43,286 nucleotides of DNA from Acidobacteriota bacterium (GCA_018969685.1 JAGWXX010000007.1:1-43286), one strand, 5' to 3'; positions 15,996 through 23,646 are shown, counted from the first letter of the stretch. A program made the numbers and translations. The notes: a model not told the origin generated them from the letters alone.

Positions 15996-17031
15996 CGGCA
16001 CCTCCCGACGACGGCAGCGACACCGTGAAGGTGCTCCCACGCCCCTCCTCCGACCGCACCGTCACCGTGCCGCCGTGGTTGTCGACGACGTGCCGGACGA
16101 TCGACAGGCCGAGCCCCGTCCCCCCGGTGGCCCGGCTGCGCCCCTTGTCGACCCGGTAGAAGCGCTCGAAGATCCGTTCGTGGTCGGCGGCCGCGATGCC
16201 GATCCCGTGGTCGGCGACGGACACGACGACGCGGCCGTCCGACGTCCGGCACGTCACGTCGACCTCCCCGCCCCGGTTCGAGTACTTCACCGCGTTCTCC
16301 ACGAGGTTCGACACCGCGGACACGAGCTGGCTGCGGTCCCCCAGCACGGTGCATTCCCCGCCCACGGACACGGACACGGACACCGCCGACTGCTGCGCAG
16401 TGTGCTGCTGCTGGCCGACGGCCTCGCGCACGACGTCGGCCATGTCGAGCGGCTCCATGTCGCCCGATCCGAACTCGATGCGCGACAGGTCGAGGAGGTC
16501 GTCGACGATCGCCGCCATGCGGTGCGCCTCCGAGACGATGCGGCCGGCGAGACGGCGGACCGTCTCCGGGTCGTCCTCGCCCACGAGCGCGTCGCTCAGC
16601 GCCGCCACGCCGCCGATCGGCGTCTTCAGCTCGTGGCTGAGGTTGGCGACGAAGTCCGTCCGGACCGCGTCGATGCGCTTCCGGTCGGTCACGTCCTCGA
16701 TGCGCGCGACCGCACCCGACGGCGACAGACGGCTGCTCCGGATGACGAAGTGCCGGGGGGGCGGGCCCGCCACCACGATCTCGCGCTCGGCGTCGCCCGC
16801 GGCGAGCTGCTCCTGCGCCGCTCGCCACACGAGCACGTCGACGTGCCGCACGCCGGTCATCGCGGGTGCGCGACGGTTCTGCAGCACCCTGCCGTCCGGC
16901 AGTGCCACGACGACGCCGATCGGGATCTCGTCGAGCGCGGCGACCACGGTCCGTTCGTCGACGACGGGTTCGGTGGCGGCGTCACCGGGGCGCCCCTCCC
17001 CGTCGCCGCGGCGCCCGGGCCATGCGGGCAC
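15988..17031 (-). CDS. PAS-type sensor histidine kinase, SenX3/PhoR-like
   Basis: A 347-residue kinase. The N-terminal part (about 27-115) looks like a degenerate PAS domain (IPIGVVVALPDGRVLQNRRA ... IEDVTDRKR). The dimerisation domain carries the phospho-acceptor His133 in NLSHELKTPIGGV. The HATPase domain has the N box LVENAVKYS, the G1 box VADHGIGIA, the F box IFERFYRVDKGRSR and G2 GTGLGLSIV. No clear transmembrane segment is visible, unlike SenX3, so it may be soluble or tethered by partners. The GTG start follows the phoU TAG with no gap, and the gene overlaps the response regulator. Confidence 0.92.
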   Translation of the reverse strand: MPAWPGRRGDGEGRPGDAATEPVVDERTVVAALDEIPIGVVVALPDGRVLQNRRAPAMTGVRHVDVLVWRAAQEQLAAGDAEREIVVAGPPPRHFVIRSSRLSPSGAVARIEDVTDRKRIDAVRTDFVANLSHELKTPIGGVAALSDALVGEDDPETVRRLAGRIVSEAHRMAAIVDDLLDLSRIEFGSGDMEPLDMADVVREAVGQQQHTAQQSAVSVSVSVGGECTVLGDRSQLVSAVSNLVENAVKYSNRGGEVDVTCRTSDGRVVVSVADHGIGIAAADHERIFERFYRVDKGRSRATGGTGLGLSIVRHVVDNHGGTVTVRSEEGRGSTFTVSLPSSGGAGA

Positions 17032-17736
17032 CTACGAACCCGCTGGGGTCTGCCGTTCGTGGAAGCGGTTCGCGCCCTTGTGCTCCGGCTTCCACCCGGT
17101 GAGGAGGAAGCGCGTGCGCTCGGAGACGTTGACCGCGTGATCCCCGATCCGCTCGTAGAAGCGGGCGACGACGGCGAGCTGCACGGCGACGCTGAGTTCG
17201 ATCTGCTCGCGGGAGTGGATCTCGAACATCTCCTGCAGGAACTGCCGGTGCAGTCCGTCGAGGAACGAGTCCATGTCGTCAATCGCCGCCGCCTTGGGCG
17301 CATCGTTGGTCTCGAATGCGTCCATTGCCGCGATGTAGAGCTGCTGGGCCTGCTCGCTCATCTTGCTGATCAGTCCGCGCAGCACCGGGTCGATCGGGTG
17401 CCCGTAGATGCGTCGCGCGGCCTTGCAGATGTTCACCGCGAGGTCGGCGGAGCGCTCGAGCTCGCCGGAGATCTTGATGATCGCGACGAGTTCGCGCAGG
17501 TCGCGGGCCACGGGAGCCTGCAGCGCCAGCGCGCGGAAGCACCGGTCCTCGATGTCCACGGAACGGGCGTCGATCTCGTCGTCGGACTGCACGAGGTAGT
17601 CCGCACCCTCGAGGTCGCCGCTCAGGAGCACCGCGGTCGCGCGGGGAATGGCCTCGATGACGGAAGCCCCGAGCAGCAGCACCTCGCCCCGAAGTGCCTC
17701 GAGCTCCTGATGGAACGTCCTGCGCAGCTCTTCCAT
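17032..17736 (-). CDS. phoU: Phosphate-signalling protein PhoU
   Basis: A 234-residue PhoU, the all-helical protein that relays phosphate status from the Pst transporter to the sensor kinase and also affects persistence and polyphosphate levels. It has the repeated three-helix units with metal-ligand motifs: QSDDEIDARSVDIEDRCFR in the first repeat, and ARFYERIGDHAVNVSERT in the second. The ATG at 17736 has GGAGG about four bases upstream and a -10-like TAGCGT further up, so unlike its neighbours this gene has a short leader. It heads the phoU-kinase-regulator operon. Confidence 0.96.
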   Translation of the reverse strand: MEELRRTFHQELEALRGEVLLLGASVIEAIPRATAVLLSGDLEGADYLVQSDDEIDARSVDIEDRCFRALALQAPVARDLRELVAIIKISGELERSADLAVNICKAARRIYGHPIDPVLRGLISKMSEQAQQLYIAAMDAFETNDAPKAAAIDDMDSFLDGLHRQFLQEMFEIHSREQIELSVAVQLAVVARFYERIGDHAVNVSERTRFLLTGWKPEHKGANRFHERQTPAGS

Positions 17737-17764
17737 GCGACCTCCGTGACCCGTGGCGACTCCG

Positions 17765-17770
17765 ACGCTA
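17765..17770 (-). promoter_or_regulatory. Candidate -10 hexamer for the phoU operon
   Basis: TAGCGT on the minus strand, 28 bases before ATG 17736. It leaves a short untranslated leader holding GGAGG, and is one of the few leadered promoters visible here. Confidence 0.45.
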
Positions 17771-17788
17771 CTGCCGCATGGTGACGCA

Positions 17789-17810
17789 CCGGCGACCGAC
17801 GGGTTGCCGG
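17789..17810 (-). terminator. Candidate hairpin downstream of ppk1
   Basis: Nine-base arms at 17789-17797 and 17802-17810 pair with one imperfect position around a four-base loop. It lies between the ppk1 stop and the phoU promoter. There is no T tract. Confidence 0.35.
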
Positions 17811-17827
17811 CGGGTGAACTGCCGCGG

Positions 17828-19864
17828 CTACTTCACCTGCGAGTTGCGCACCCATTCGTAGAGACGCTGCTGGGCGTCGGACGTCCCGACGATCCGCTCC
17901 CACGTCCCGTCGGGCCGCATCTCGAAGCGCGCCGCCGAGGCGTCGAGCAGGTACCCGAGCGCCCGATCGAGCCACGCACGGTGCTTGGGGTGCGTCACCG
18001 GTACGAGCACCTCCACCCTGCCGTCGAGGTTCCGCCCCATCAGGTCGGCGGACCCGATGAGGTGCAACGGCTCCCCGTCGAGGCCGTGGCCGAACCGGTA
18101 GATGCGCGAGTGCTCGAGGTAGCGGCCGAGGATCGAGCGCACCCTGACGCCCTCGGACAGGCCCGGCACGCCCGCGCGCAGGCAGCAGATTCCACGCACC
18201 ACCAGGTCGACGGATGCGCCAGCGGCGGCCGCACGGTAGAGCGCCTCGATGACCTCGGAGTCGGAGATCGAGTTCAGTTTCAGCGTCACCGACCCCTCGG
18301 AGCCGTGCGACGCCTCGCCGTCGATGAGCTCCACGATGCGACGCCGCAGCCGTTGTGGCGCCGCGATCAGCGTCCGGTAGTCCGGTCGGCGGGCGTATCC
18401 CGTGAGCGAGTTGAACAACTCGGTGGCATCGGCCCCCACGTCGTCCTCGCACGTGAAGTAGCCGAGGTCCTCGTACGACCGCGCAGTGACCGAGTTGTAG
18501 TTGCCCGTCCCGAGGTGCACGTACCGGCGCAGGCCGTCGGCCTCGTTCCGCACGACGAGGATGCACTTCGCGTGGGTCTTGAGGCCGACGAGCCCGTACG
18601 TCACGTGCACTCCGGCGAGCTCGAGTTCCTTCGCCCACGAGACGTTCCGCGCCTCGTCGAAGCGCGCCTTCAGCTCGAGCACGGCGGCGACCTGCTTGCC
18701 TGACTCGGCGGCGGCGATCAACTGGCGCGCGATCGACGAATCGCCCGAGGTCCGGTACAGCGTCGCCTTGATCGACTGCACGTGCGGATCGGCGGCAGCC
18801 TGCGCGACGAACGCCTCGGTCGACGACGAGAACGACTCGAACGGATGGTGGACCAGCAGCTGCCGCTCCCTGATGACGTCGAACATCGAACGGCCGGTCT
18901 CAGCCGCGTCGACGAGCCGCCCCGCGGTGACCGGCGGCCAGGGCCGGTGCCTGTGCATCGGCCGATCGAGGACCGCGATCTGGTTGAGGGCGGTGAAGTC
19001 CAGGAACGTGCGGTGGCGGACGACGTCGTCGCGCGACAGTTCGAGCTCGTCGAGCAGCAACCGGAGCACGTCGTCGGGGACGTCATCCTGCACCTCCAGC
19101 CGCACCGCACGGCCGAAGCGACGGCGGCGCAACTCGAGTTCGACCGCCTCCAGCAGATCCTCTGCGTCCTCGTCGTCGAGCGACAGGTCGGCGTTGCGGG
19201 TGACGCGGAAGACGTGGCTGCCCTCAATCTCCATTCCCGGGAAGAGCCGGGGCAGATGGGCCCGCACCGCCTCCTCAAGGAGCACGAACCGGTCGGCCGC
19301 CCCGGTCGGGACGACGCGCGCGAAGTTCGCCGGCATCTTCACGCGCGCAAACCTGCGCCCGTCGTTCGTGGGGTCGCGCACGAGGACCGCGAGGTTGAGC
19401 GCGAGGTTCGAGATGTACGGAAACGGGTGTGCGGGATCGACGGCGAGCGGCGTGAGGACGGGGAAGATGCGCGAGTCAAAGACGCGGCCCACCGTCTCGC
19501 GCTCGCCGTCGGACAGGGCATCCCATCCGAGCACCTCGATTCCCGCCCCCCGGAGGGCGGGCGACAACGAGTCGGACCAGAGGCGTTCCTGGCGGGCCAC
19601 CATCCCGCGCACGCGCACCGCGATCTCCGCGAGCTGCTGCGCCGGGGAGCGCCCGTCGGGCGACGGCGTCGCCACCTCCGCCGCGACCTGGTCCTTCAGC
19701 GCCGCGACGCGAATCTGGAAGAACTCATCGAGATTGCTGGAGACGATCGCCGCGAACCTGCAGCGCTCGAGGAGCGGCGTCGCCGACTCCTCGGCGAGGA
19801 CGAGCACCCTCTCGTCGAAGTCGAGCCAGCTCAGTTCGCGGTTGAGGTACCGCTCGTCGCCCAC
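17828..19864 (-). CDS. ppk1: Polyphosphate kinase 1
   Basis: PPK1 polymerises the terminal phosphate of ATP into polyphosphate. The 678-residue product shows all four domains: the N-domain (ERYLNRELSWLDFDERVL), the head domain, and the two phospholipase-D-like catalytic domains. His431 in GLKTHAKCILVV is the autophosphorylated residue (E. coli His435). His585 in RYLEHSRIYRFG matches E. coli His592. The signature YVHLGTGNYN is present. It lies 12 bases after orf94, with which it probably shares a promoter. Nearby phoU, a SenX3/RegX3-like pair and a divergent ppx place it in a phosphate-response module. Confidence 0.97.
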   Translation of the reverse strand: MGDERYLNRELSWLDFDERVLVLAEESATPLLERCRFAAIVSSNLDEFFQIRVAALKDQVAAEVATPSPDGRSPAQQLAEIAVRVRGMVARQERLWSDSLSPALRGAGIEVLGWDALSDGERETVGRVFDSRIFPVLTPLAVDPAHPFPYISNLALNLAVLVRDPTNDGRRFARVKMPANFARVVPTGAADRFVLLEEAVRAHLPRLFPGMEIEGSHVFRVTRNADLSLDDEDAEDLLEAVELELRRRRFGRAVRLEVQDDVPDDVLRLLLDELELSRDDVVRHRTFLDFTALNQIAVLDRPMHRHRPWPPVTAGRLVDAAETGRSMFDVIRERQLLVHHPFESFSSSTEAFVAQAAADPHVQSIKATLYRTSGDSSIARQLIAAAESGKQVAAVLELKARFDEARNVSWAKELELAGVHVTYGLVGLKTHAKCILVVRNEADGLRRYVHLGTGNYNSVTARSYEDLGYFTCEDDVGADATELFNSLTGYARRPDYRTLIAAPQRLRRRIVELIDGEASHGSEGSVTLKLNSISDSEVIEALYRAAAAGASVDLVVRGICCLRAGVPGLSEGVRVRSILGRYLEHSRIYRFGHGLDGEPLHLIGSADLMGRNLDGRVEVLVPVTHPKHRAWLDRALGYLLDASAARFEMRPDGTWERIVGTSDAQQRLYEWVRNSQVK

Positions 19865-19876
19865 GGCCGCCCCGGG

Positions 19877-20161
19877 TCAGAAGTGGCGGGTATCGGTGAG
19901 GACCGGAATGTCGGGTTCCCACTCCACCGTGATGCGCTCGCGCCGCGCGTCGTTGTCGATGCGCACGCGGTTGCGGCGCACCTGCGGGTCGCGGGGCGTG
20001 ATCAGCACGAGCCGGGCCAGCACCCGCGCACGGAAGTCCTCCATGTGGTTCGGATCGCCGTAGTCGGCGTACACCTCCCAATGGGGCGCCACGGGGCCCA
20101 GGTACACGATCCGCGCGTGCCCGACCGGGGGCAGGACGTCCTGATACTCCATGTGCGACAC
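19877..20161 (-). CDS. Conserved-looking 94-residue protein upstream of ppk1, function unknown
   Basis: I do not recognise this family. The product is soluble, with no signal or membrane segment. It is rich in charged and aromatic residues: YLGPVAPHWEVYADYGDP, then a basic stretch ITPRDPQVRRNRVRIDND and the strand-like ERITVEWEPDIPVLTD. It may be a small alpha/beta domain. GTG 20161 is used rather than ATG 20152 because a TAGCCT hexamer ends seven bases before it. It is the first gene of the unit with ppk1 and divergent from whiB-ppx, so a role in polyphosphate control is a reasonable guess by position only. Confidence 0.7.
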   Translation of the reverse strand: MSHMEYQDVLPPVGHARIVYLGPVAPHWEVYADYGDPNHMEDFRARVLARLVLITPRDPQVRRNRVRIDNDARRERITVEWEPDIPVLTDTRHF

Positions 20162-20207
20162 GCTGGACAGGCTACCGACGGAGGGGACGAGTAGGGTGTC
20201 CAGCACG
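20162..20207. promoter_or_regulatory. Compact divergent promoter region between orf94-ppk1 and whiB-ppx
   Basis: The 46 bases hold two outward-facing -10-like hexamers. TAGCCT (minus, 20169-20174) is seven bases from GTG 20161. TAGGGT (plus, 20192-20197) is ten bases from GTG 20208. Only 17 bases separate them, so their upstream polymerase contacts must overlap. Confidence 0.6.
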
Positions 20208-20489
20208 GTGAAGGACTTCTCCACAGACCCGTCTGCGGTGGTCCGGTCGACCGACTGGATGCAGCAGGGCAACTGCCGGGACACGAACCCGGCCGTCTTC
20301 TTCCCCTCTGACGGGGCGGGGGTCGAGCGCGCCCGCGCGGTCTGCGTCAACTGCCCCGTTGCGGCCCAGTGCCTGGAGTACGCCCTCGCCCTGCACATCG
20401 ACCACGGGGTCTGGGGCGGCTGCTCCGAGCGCGAGCGCCGGCGCATCGCCAAGCGCCGCCGCCTCGAGGCCGAGCGCCGCGCCAGCTGA
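20208..20489 (+). CDS. WhiB-family iron-sulfur transcriptional regulator
   Basis: A 93-residue Wbl protein. Cys23, Cys46, Cys49 and Cys55 form the C-xn-C-x2-C-x5-C 4Fe-4S site. HGVWGGCSERERRR (about 66-79) is the sigma-factor-contacting G(V/I)WGG turn followed by a basic tail (AKRRRLEAERR) for DNA contact. An extra Cys72 follows the GVWGG motif, where most family members have another residue. Start choice is uncertain: GTG 20208 fits the promoter best, while GTG 20196 overlaps it. The stop is ten bases before ppx, so the redox-sensing regulator and exopolyphosphatase are co-transcribed. Confidence 0.9.
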   Translation: MKDFSTDPSAVVRSTDWMQQGNCRDTNPAVFFPSDGAGVERARAVCVNCPVAAQCLEYALALHIDHGVWGGCSERERRRIAKRRRLEAERRAS

Positions 20490-20499
20490 GCAGCCCGCC

Positions 20500-22026
20500 G
20501 TGGCCGGCTTGGACCTGATCGCCGCGATCGACGTCGGCACCAACAGTTTCCACATGGTCGTCGCCCGGGCGGTGCCGAACGGCTTCGAGGTCGTCACCCG
20601 CGAGAAGGAGACCGTCCGCCTCGGCACCGGTTCGGGCGAGATGTCCCGACTCGACGAGGCGCGGATGGACCGCGGGGTCGCCTGCCTCGCACGGATGGCG
20701 GACGTCGCCGCGTCGCACGGCGCGGAGGTCCGCGCCGTCGCCACCAGCGCGGTCCGGGAGGCCCGGAACCGCGGCGAATTCGTCAAGCGCGTCCGCCGCG
20801 AGGCGGGCATCGAGCTCGAGGTCATCTCCGGCGTGGAAGAGGCGCGGCTCATCCACCTGGGCGCGTCCCGGGCGATCGGCGGAAGCGCACGGATGCTCCT
20901 CTGCGACATCGGTGGCGGCTCGACCGAGATCGTGATCGGCGGAGCCGACGAGGAACTGCTGGCCCGCAGCTTCAAGCTCGGCGCGGTGCGACTCACGGAG
21001 CGGTTCTTCTTGGACGACTCCCTGCACCCCGCCGCCATCAGCGCATGCCGGGCCTACGCCCGGTCGCGGCTCGTCGCCATCGAGCGCGACGTGGCGGCAC
21101 TCGGCTTCGACGTGGCGGTGGCGTCGTCGGGCACGGCCGAGACGGTGGCGCGGCTCGTCGCCACCGCGGGCGGACAACCCGAGCCGCACAACCTGAACCG
21201 GTTCGCATTCAGCCGTAGCGACGTCTCAACGACCGTCGCGCGGCTCGCCGCGCACCGCACGGCCGGCGAGCGCTCCGCCGCCCTCGGCATCGACCGCAAC
21301 CGCGCAGAGATCATCATCGCCGGCGCCGTCATCCTCGAGGCGGTCGCCGACGTCTTCCGCGTGCAGGAGTTCGTGTTCAGCGACTACGCACTCAGGGAGG
21401 GCCTGCTCATCGACACCCTGCGCCGGCGCGGCCTCTCGCCCGCCGCGGGCGACCCTGCGATGCACAGCGTCGAGCAGCTGGCACGGCGCTGCGACGACCG
21501 TCCCGAGCACTCGCGCCACGTCGCCCGGCTGGCGGTGCGCCTGTTCGACCAGCTCCGCGACGACCTCGGCGTCGACGCCTCGGCCCGCAGGCTGCTCGAG
21601 GCCGCCGCCCTGCTCGCCAACGTCGGCGTCGTGGTGTCGCACACGCGCCACCACCACCACTCGTACTACGTGATCCGCAACTCCGAGCTGGTCGGCCTCA
21701 GCGACCGCGAGATCGAGGTGATCGCACAGGTCGCGCGGTACCACCGCAAGGGCGCCCCCAAGGCCGACCACCCCGAGTTCGCCGCGCTGCCCGCCCGCGA
21801 CCAGCACCTGGTGCGCGCGCTCGCCGGAGTGCTGCGCATCGCGATCGGCCTCGACCGCACGTTGGACGGACGGGTGACGGACGTGACCGTCGAGCGCGGC
21901 ACGGATGCCCTCGTGCTCTGCTACTCGGCGGCGGGCGCGAGGGACGTGATCGACTACGCCGTGAAGGAACGCTGCGGGCTGATCGCCGACGTTCTGGGTC
22001 GCGACATCGAGGTCGCGACCTCCTGA
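20500..22026 (+). CDS. ppx: Exopolyphosphatase, Ppx/GppA family
   Basis: Ppx/GppA enzymes remove phosphate from polyphosphate or pppGpp. The 508-residue product has the ASKHA core: phosphate loop AAIDVGTNSFHMVVAR, then ATSAVREARNRGEFVKRV, then CDIGGGSTEIVIGG and VASSGTAETVARL. This is a long form with a C-terminal HD-type domain (from about 320): HSRHVARLAVRLFDQLRDD and SHTRHHHHSYYVIRNSEL, then ARYHRKGAP. The HD dyad position reads LLANVG where family members usually have LHDVG or LHEVG, so metal binding there is doubtful. GTG 20500 follows whiB by ten bases. Confidence 0.93.
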   Translation: MAGLDLIAAIDVGTNSFHMVVARAVPNGFEVVTREKETVRLGTGSGEMSRLDEARMDRGVACLARMADVAASHGAEVRAVATSAVREARNRGEFVKRVRREAGIELEVISGVEEARLIHLGASRAIGGSARMLLCDIGGGSTEIVIGGADEELLARSFKLGAVRLTERFFLDDSLHPAAISACRAYARSRLVAIERDVAALGFDVAVASSGTAETVARLVATAGGQPEPHNLNRFAFSRSDVSTTVARLAAHRTAGERSAALGIDRNRAEIIIAGAVILEAVADVFRVQEFVFSDYALREGLLIDTLRRRGLSPAAGDPAMHSVEQLARRCDDRPEHSRHVARLAVRLFDQLRDDLGVDASARRLLEAAALLANVGVVVSHTRHHHHSYYVIRNSELVGLSDREIEVIAQVARYHRKGAPKADHPEFAALPARDQHLVRALAGVLRIAIGLDRTLDGRVTDVTVERGTDALVLCYSAAGARDVIDYAVKERCGLIADVLGRDIEVATS

Positions 22027-22041
22027 CGGGCCTCTAGCCCG
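22027..22041. terminator. Short hairpin between convergent ppx and tatA
   Basis: CGGGC and GCCCG arms around a five-base loop, immediately after the ppx stop and 28 bases beyond the tatA stop. The stem is only five pairs and has no T tract, so it is weak. Confidence 0.35.
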
Positions 22042-22068
22042 CCGGAACTCAGAAGGACGGTCGCAGCG

Positions 22069-22248
22069 CTACTGCGCTGCGGGCGGCGTGGAGCTGCCCT
22101 GCTGGTCGGAACCCTGCCCAGCCTGCGACTGACCCTTCTTGAACTCCTGCTGCGCCTGGCCGAGATTGCGTGCGATCTTCGGCAAACGCGAGCCGAACAA
22201 CGCCACGGCAATGACCAGGACGACGATCCATTCCCATCCGCTTGGCAT
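22069..22248 (-). CDS. tatA: Sec-independent translocase subunit TatA
   Basis: A 59-residue TatA. A short N-terminal transmembrane helix (EWIVVLVIAVALFG, residues 6-19) is followed by the hinge FGSRLPKIARNLGQAQQEFKKG, here spanning 18-39, with the conserved Phe-Gly, Leu-Pro and Phe-Lys-Lys. A low-complexity Gln/Gly/Ser tail follows. TatA multimers form the export path for folded proteins. No tatB or tatC is nearby, which is common in actinomycetes. It sits at the 3' side of ppx on the opposite strand, with its own leaderless-type promoter. Confidence 0.95.
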   Translation of the reverse strand: MPSGWEWIVVLVIAVALFGSRLPKIARNLGQAQQEFKKGQSQAGQGSDQQGSSTPPAAQ

Positions 22249-22255
22249 GTCCTGC

Positions 22256-22261
22256 AACCTA
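22256..22261 (-). promoter_or_regulatory. Candidate -10 hexamer for tatA
   Basis: TAGGTT on the minus strand, seven bases before ATG 22248. Confidence 0.55.
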
Positions 22262-22290
22262 GCAGCACGGGCCGCCGATGCGATAGAGAG

Positions 22291-23091
22291 ATGTCCGTGC
22301 TGGAGTGCGTGGTGAACGTGAGCGAGGGATCCGACCGGCGGGTGCTGGCGGCCCTGACCGAGGCCGCCGGCAGCGACCTGCTCGATGTCCACAGCGACGG
22401 GGACCACAACCGCAGCGTCTTCACGATGGTCGGCACCGAGGCGCCCCGGCGGCTCGCGCGCCGCACCGTCGAGCTCCTCGACCTCTCCCGCCACGAGGGC
22501 GTCCACCCGAGGGTCGGCGCCGTCGACGTCGTGCCATTCGTCCCGCTCGCTCCGACGACCTGGGCCGAGGCGCTGGCCGCACGCGACGACTTCGCCCGCT
22601 TCGCCGCGGACGAGCTGGGCGTGCCGTGCTTCCTCTACGGGCCAGAGCGCACCCTTCCCGACATCCGCGCGCACGCCTTCGGCGGGTTGCTGCCCGACCA
22701 CGGTCCGTCGACGCCGCACCCGACCGCAGGGGCGATGTGCGTCGGCGCGCGGGAGATCCTGGTCGCCTACAACGTGTGGCTCGACAACGGCGACGTGGAC
22801 CTCGCGAAGTCGATCGCGCGCGAGCTGCGCAGTCCGTCGGTGCGCGCGCTCGGCCTGCTGGTCGGGAAATGGGCGCAGGTGAGCATGAACCTCATCGCGC
22901 CCGACGTCACCGGCCCCGCTGCGGTCTACGACGCAGTGGCGGCGCGGGCTCCGGTACGGCGCGCAGAACTGGTCGGCCTGGCGCCGTCGCGCACGCTCGC
23001 CTCGATCGACCGGAGCCGATGGGCGGAACTGGATCTTGCCCCGGACCGCACGATCGAGTCCCGGATCGCGGGTCGCAGCATTCCCCGCTGA
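22291..23091 (+). CDS. Glutamate formimidoyltransferase-like protein (FtcD N-terminal type)
   Basis: A 266-residue protein matching the formiminotransferase N- and C-subdomains: ECVVNVSEGSDRRVLAALTE at the start, then DVHSDGDHNRSVFTMVG, then HEGVHPRVGAVDVVPFVPL and GVPCFLYG. Later come HPTAGAMCVGAREILVAYNVWL and ALGLLVGKWAQVSMNLI. The family transfers formimino groups from formiminoglutamate to tetrahydrofolate in histidine breakdown. No hut gene or cyclodeaminase domain is present. Such stand-alone proteins are common in actinomycetes and their substrate is often uncertain. Confidence 0.9.
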   Translation: MSVLECVVNVSEGSDRRVLAALTEAAGSDLLDVHSDGDHNRSVFTMVGTEAPRRLARRTVELLDLSRHEGVHPRVGAVDVVPFVPLAPTTWAEALAARDDFARFAADELGVPCFLYGPERTLPDIRAHAFGGLLPDHGPSTPHPTAGAMCVGAREILVAYNVWLDNGDVDLAKSIARELRSPSVRALGLLVGKWAQVSMNLIAPDVTGPAAVYDAVAARAPVRRAELVGLAPSRTLASIDRSRWAELDLAPDRTIESRIAGRSIPR

Positions 23092-23120
23092 CCGTCGGCT
23101 GTGCGGCGCCAGAGCGCCGG

Positions 23121-23155
23121 GACGGACCACGCCCGGCTCGGGCGGGAGGTCCGTC
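23121..23155. terminator. Strong bidirectional hairpin between the formiminotransferase-like gene and whiB2
   Basis: Outer arms GACGGACC (23121-23128) and GGTCCGTC (23148-23155) and inner arms CGCCCG (23130-23135) and CGGGCG (23139-23144) give 14 base pairs with a small internal bulge. It sits between two convergent stops and serves either direction. There is no long T tract. Confidence 0.65.
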
Positions 23156-23158
23156 GGG

Positions 23159-23437
23159 TCAGGCGGTGGCTGCGGTGCCCGTGCCCTCTTCGCGCTGCTT
23201 GCGGCGCAACTTGCGCCGCTCGCGCTCGGACAGCCCGCCCCAGATGCCGAACTTCTCGCCGTTCGCGAGCGCGAACTCGAGGCAATCCTGCTTCACCACG
23301 CAGCCCCTGCACACTTCCTTGGCCTCACGGGTGGACGCGCCGCGCTCCGGGAAAAACAAGTCGGGATCGACGCCCAGGCAGTTCGCCTGGTCCTGCCACT
23401 GACGGTCGCCGACGAGCGGCGGCATTCCACCTTCCAC
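23159..23437 (-). CDS. whiB2: WhiB2-like (WhmD-like) iron-sulfur regulator
   Basis: A 92-residue Wbl protein close to WhiB2/WhmD, which controls septation and cell division in mycobacteria and streptomycetes. Cys20, Cys43, Cys46 and Cys52 ligate the cluster. The regions WQDQANCLGVDPDLFFPERG, STREAKEVCRGCVVKQDCLE and FGIWGGLSERERRKLRRKQR are characteristic of that subgroup. It is a single gene, read from a longer leader than most genes here, with AGGAGG ten bases before the GTG start. A sigma70-like promoter and a perfect palindrome lie upstream. Confidence 0.93.
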   Translation of the reverse strand: MEGGMPPLVGDRQWQDQANCLGVDPDLFFPERGASTREAKEVCRGCVVKQDCLEFALANGEKFGIWGGLSERERRKLRRKQREEGTGTAATA

Positions 23438-23516
23438 GATGTTCGATCCTCCTGCGATCCGCGCGCCGTCTCGGCGCTGCTGGTTGTGGGCGGCACCCCC
23501 AGGGCCGCGACACCCC

Positions 23517-23526
23517 TGTAATTACA
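23517..23526. promoter_or_regulatory. Perfect 10-base palindrome near the predicted whiB2 transcription start
   Basis: TGTAATTACA is an AT-rich exact palindrome in a GC-rich genome. It lies about 80 bases upstream of the whiB2 GTG, just after its predicted -10, where a regulator could block initiation. The regulator is unknown. Confidence 0.4.
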
Positions 23527-23534
23527 ACGGTGCG

Positions 23535-23563
23535 ATTCTGACAAGAAGCGACCGGAATTGCAA
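23535..23563 (-). promoter_or_regulatory. Sigma70-type promoter candidate for whiB2
   Basis: On the minus strand, -35 TTGCAA (23558-23563), a 17-base spacer and -10 CAGAAT (23535-23540). Initiation near 23528 would give a leader of about 90 bases. The 23438-23646 stretch between whiB2 and the VWA gene holds this promoter and no gene. Confidence 0.5.
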
Positions 23564-23646
23564 ATGCCTGCGCCGAATTCGGGACCAACGGTCTGGGGCT
23601 CGGCCAGCCCGGCCGTCACCGGCCGCCGGGTCGCCCTGCTGATCCG

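Noticed and set aside
21651-21660. His-rich run in ppx that might suggest a metal sensor or tag
   Set aside because: It lies in the normal HD-domain loop of Ppx/GppA, where family members have HSGLHRHS or HSAHHKQS.
23589-23630. Possible terminator hairpin between the VWA gene stop and the whiB2 promoter
   Set aside because: Only a five-pair CGGCC/GGCCG stem is visible in GC-rich sequence, which is expected by chance.
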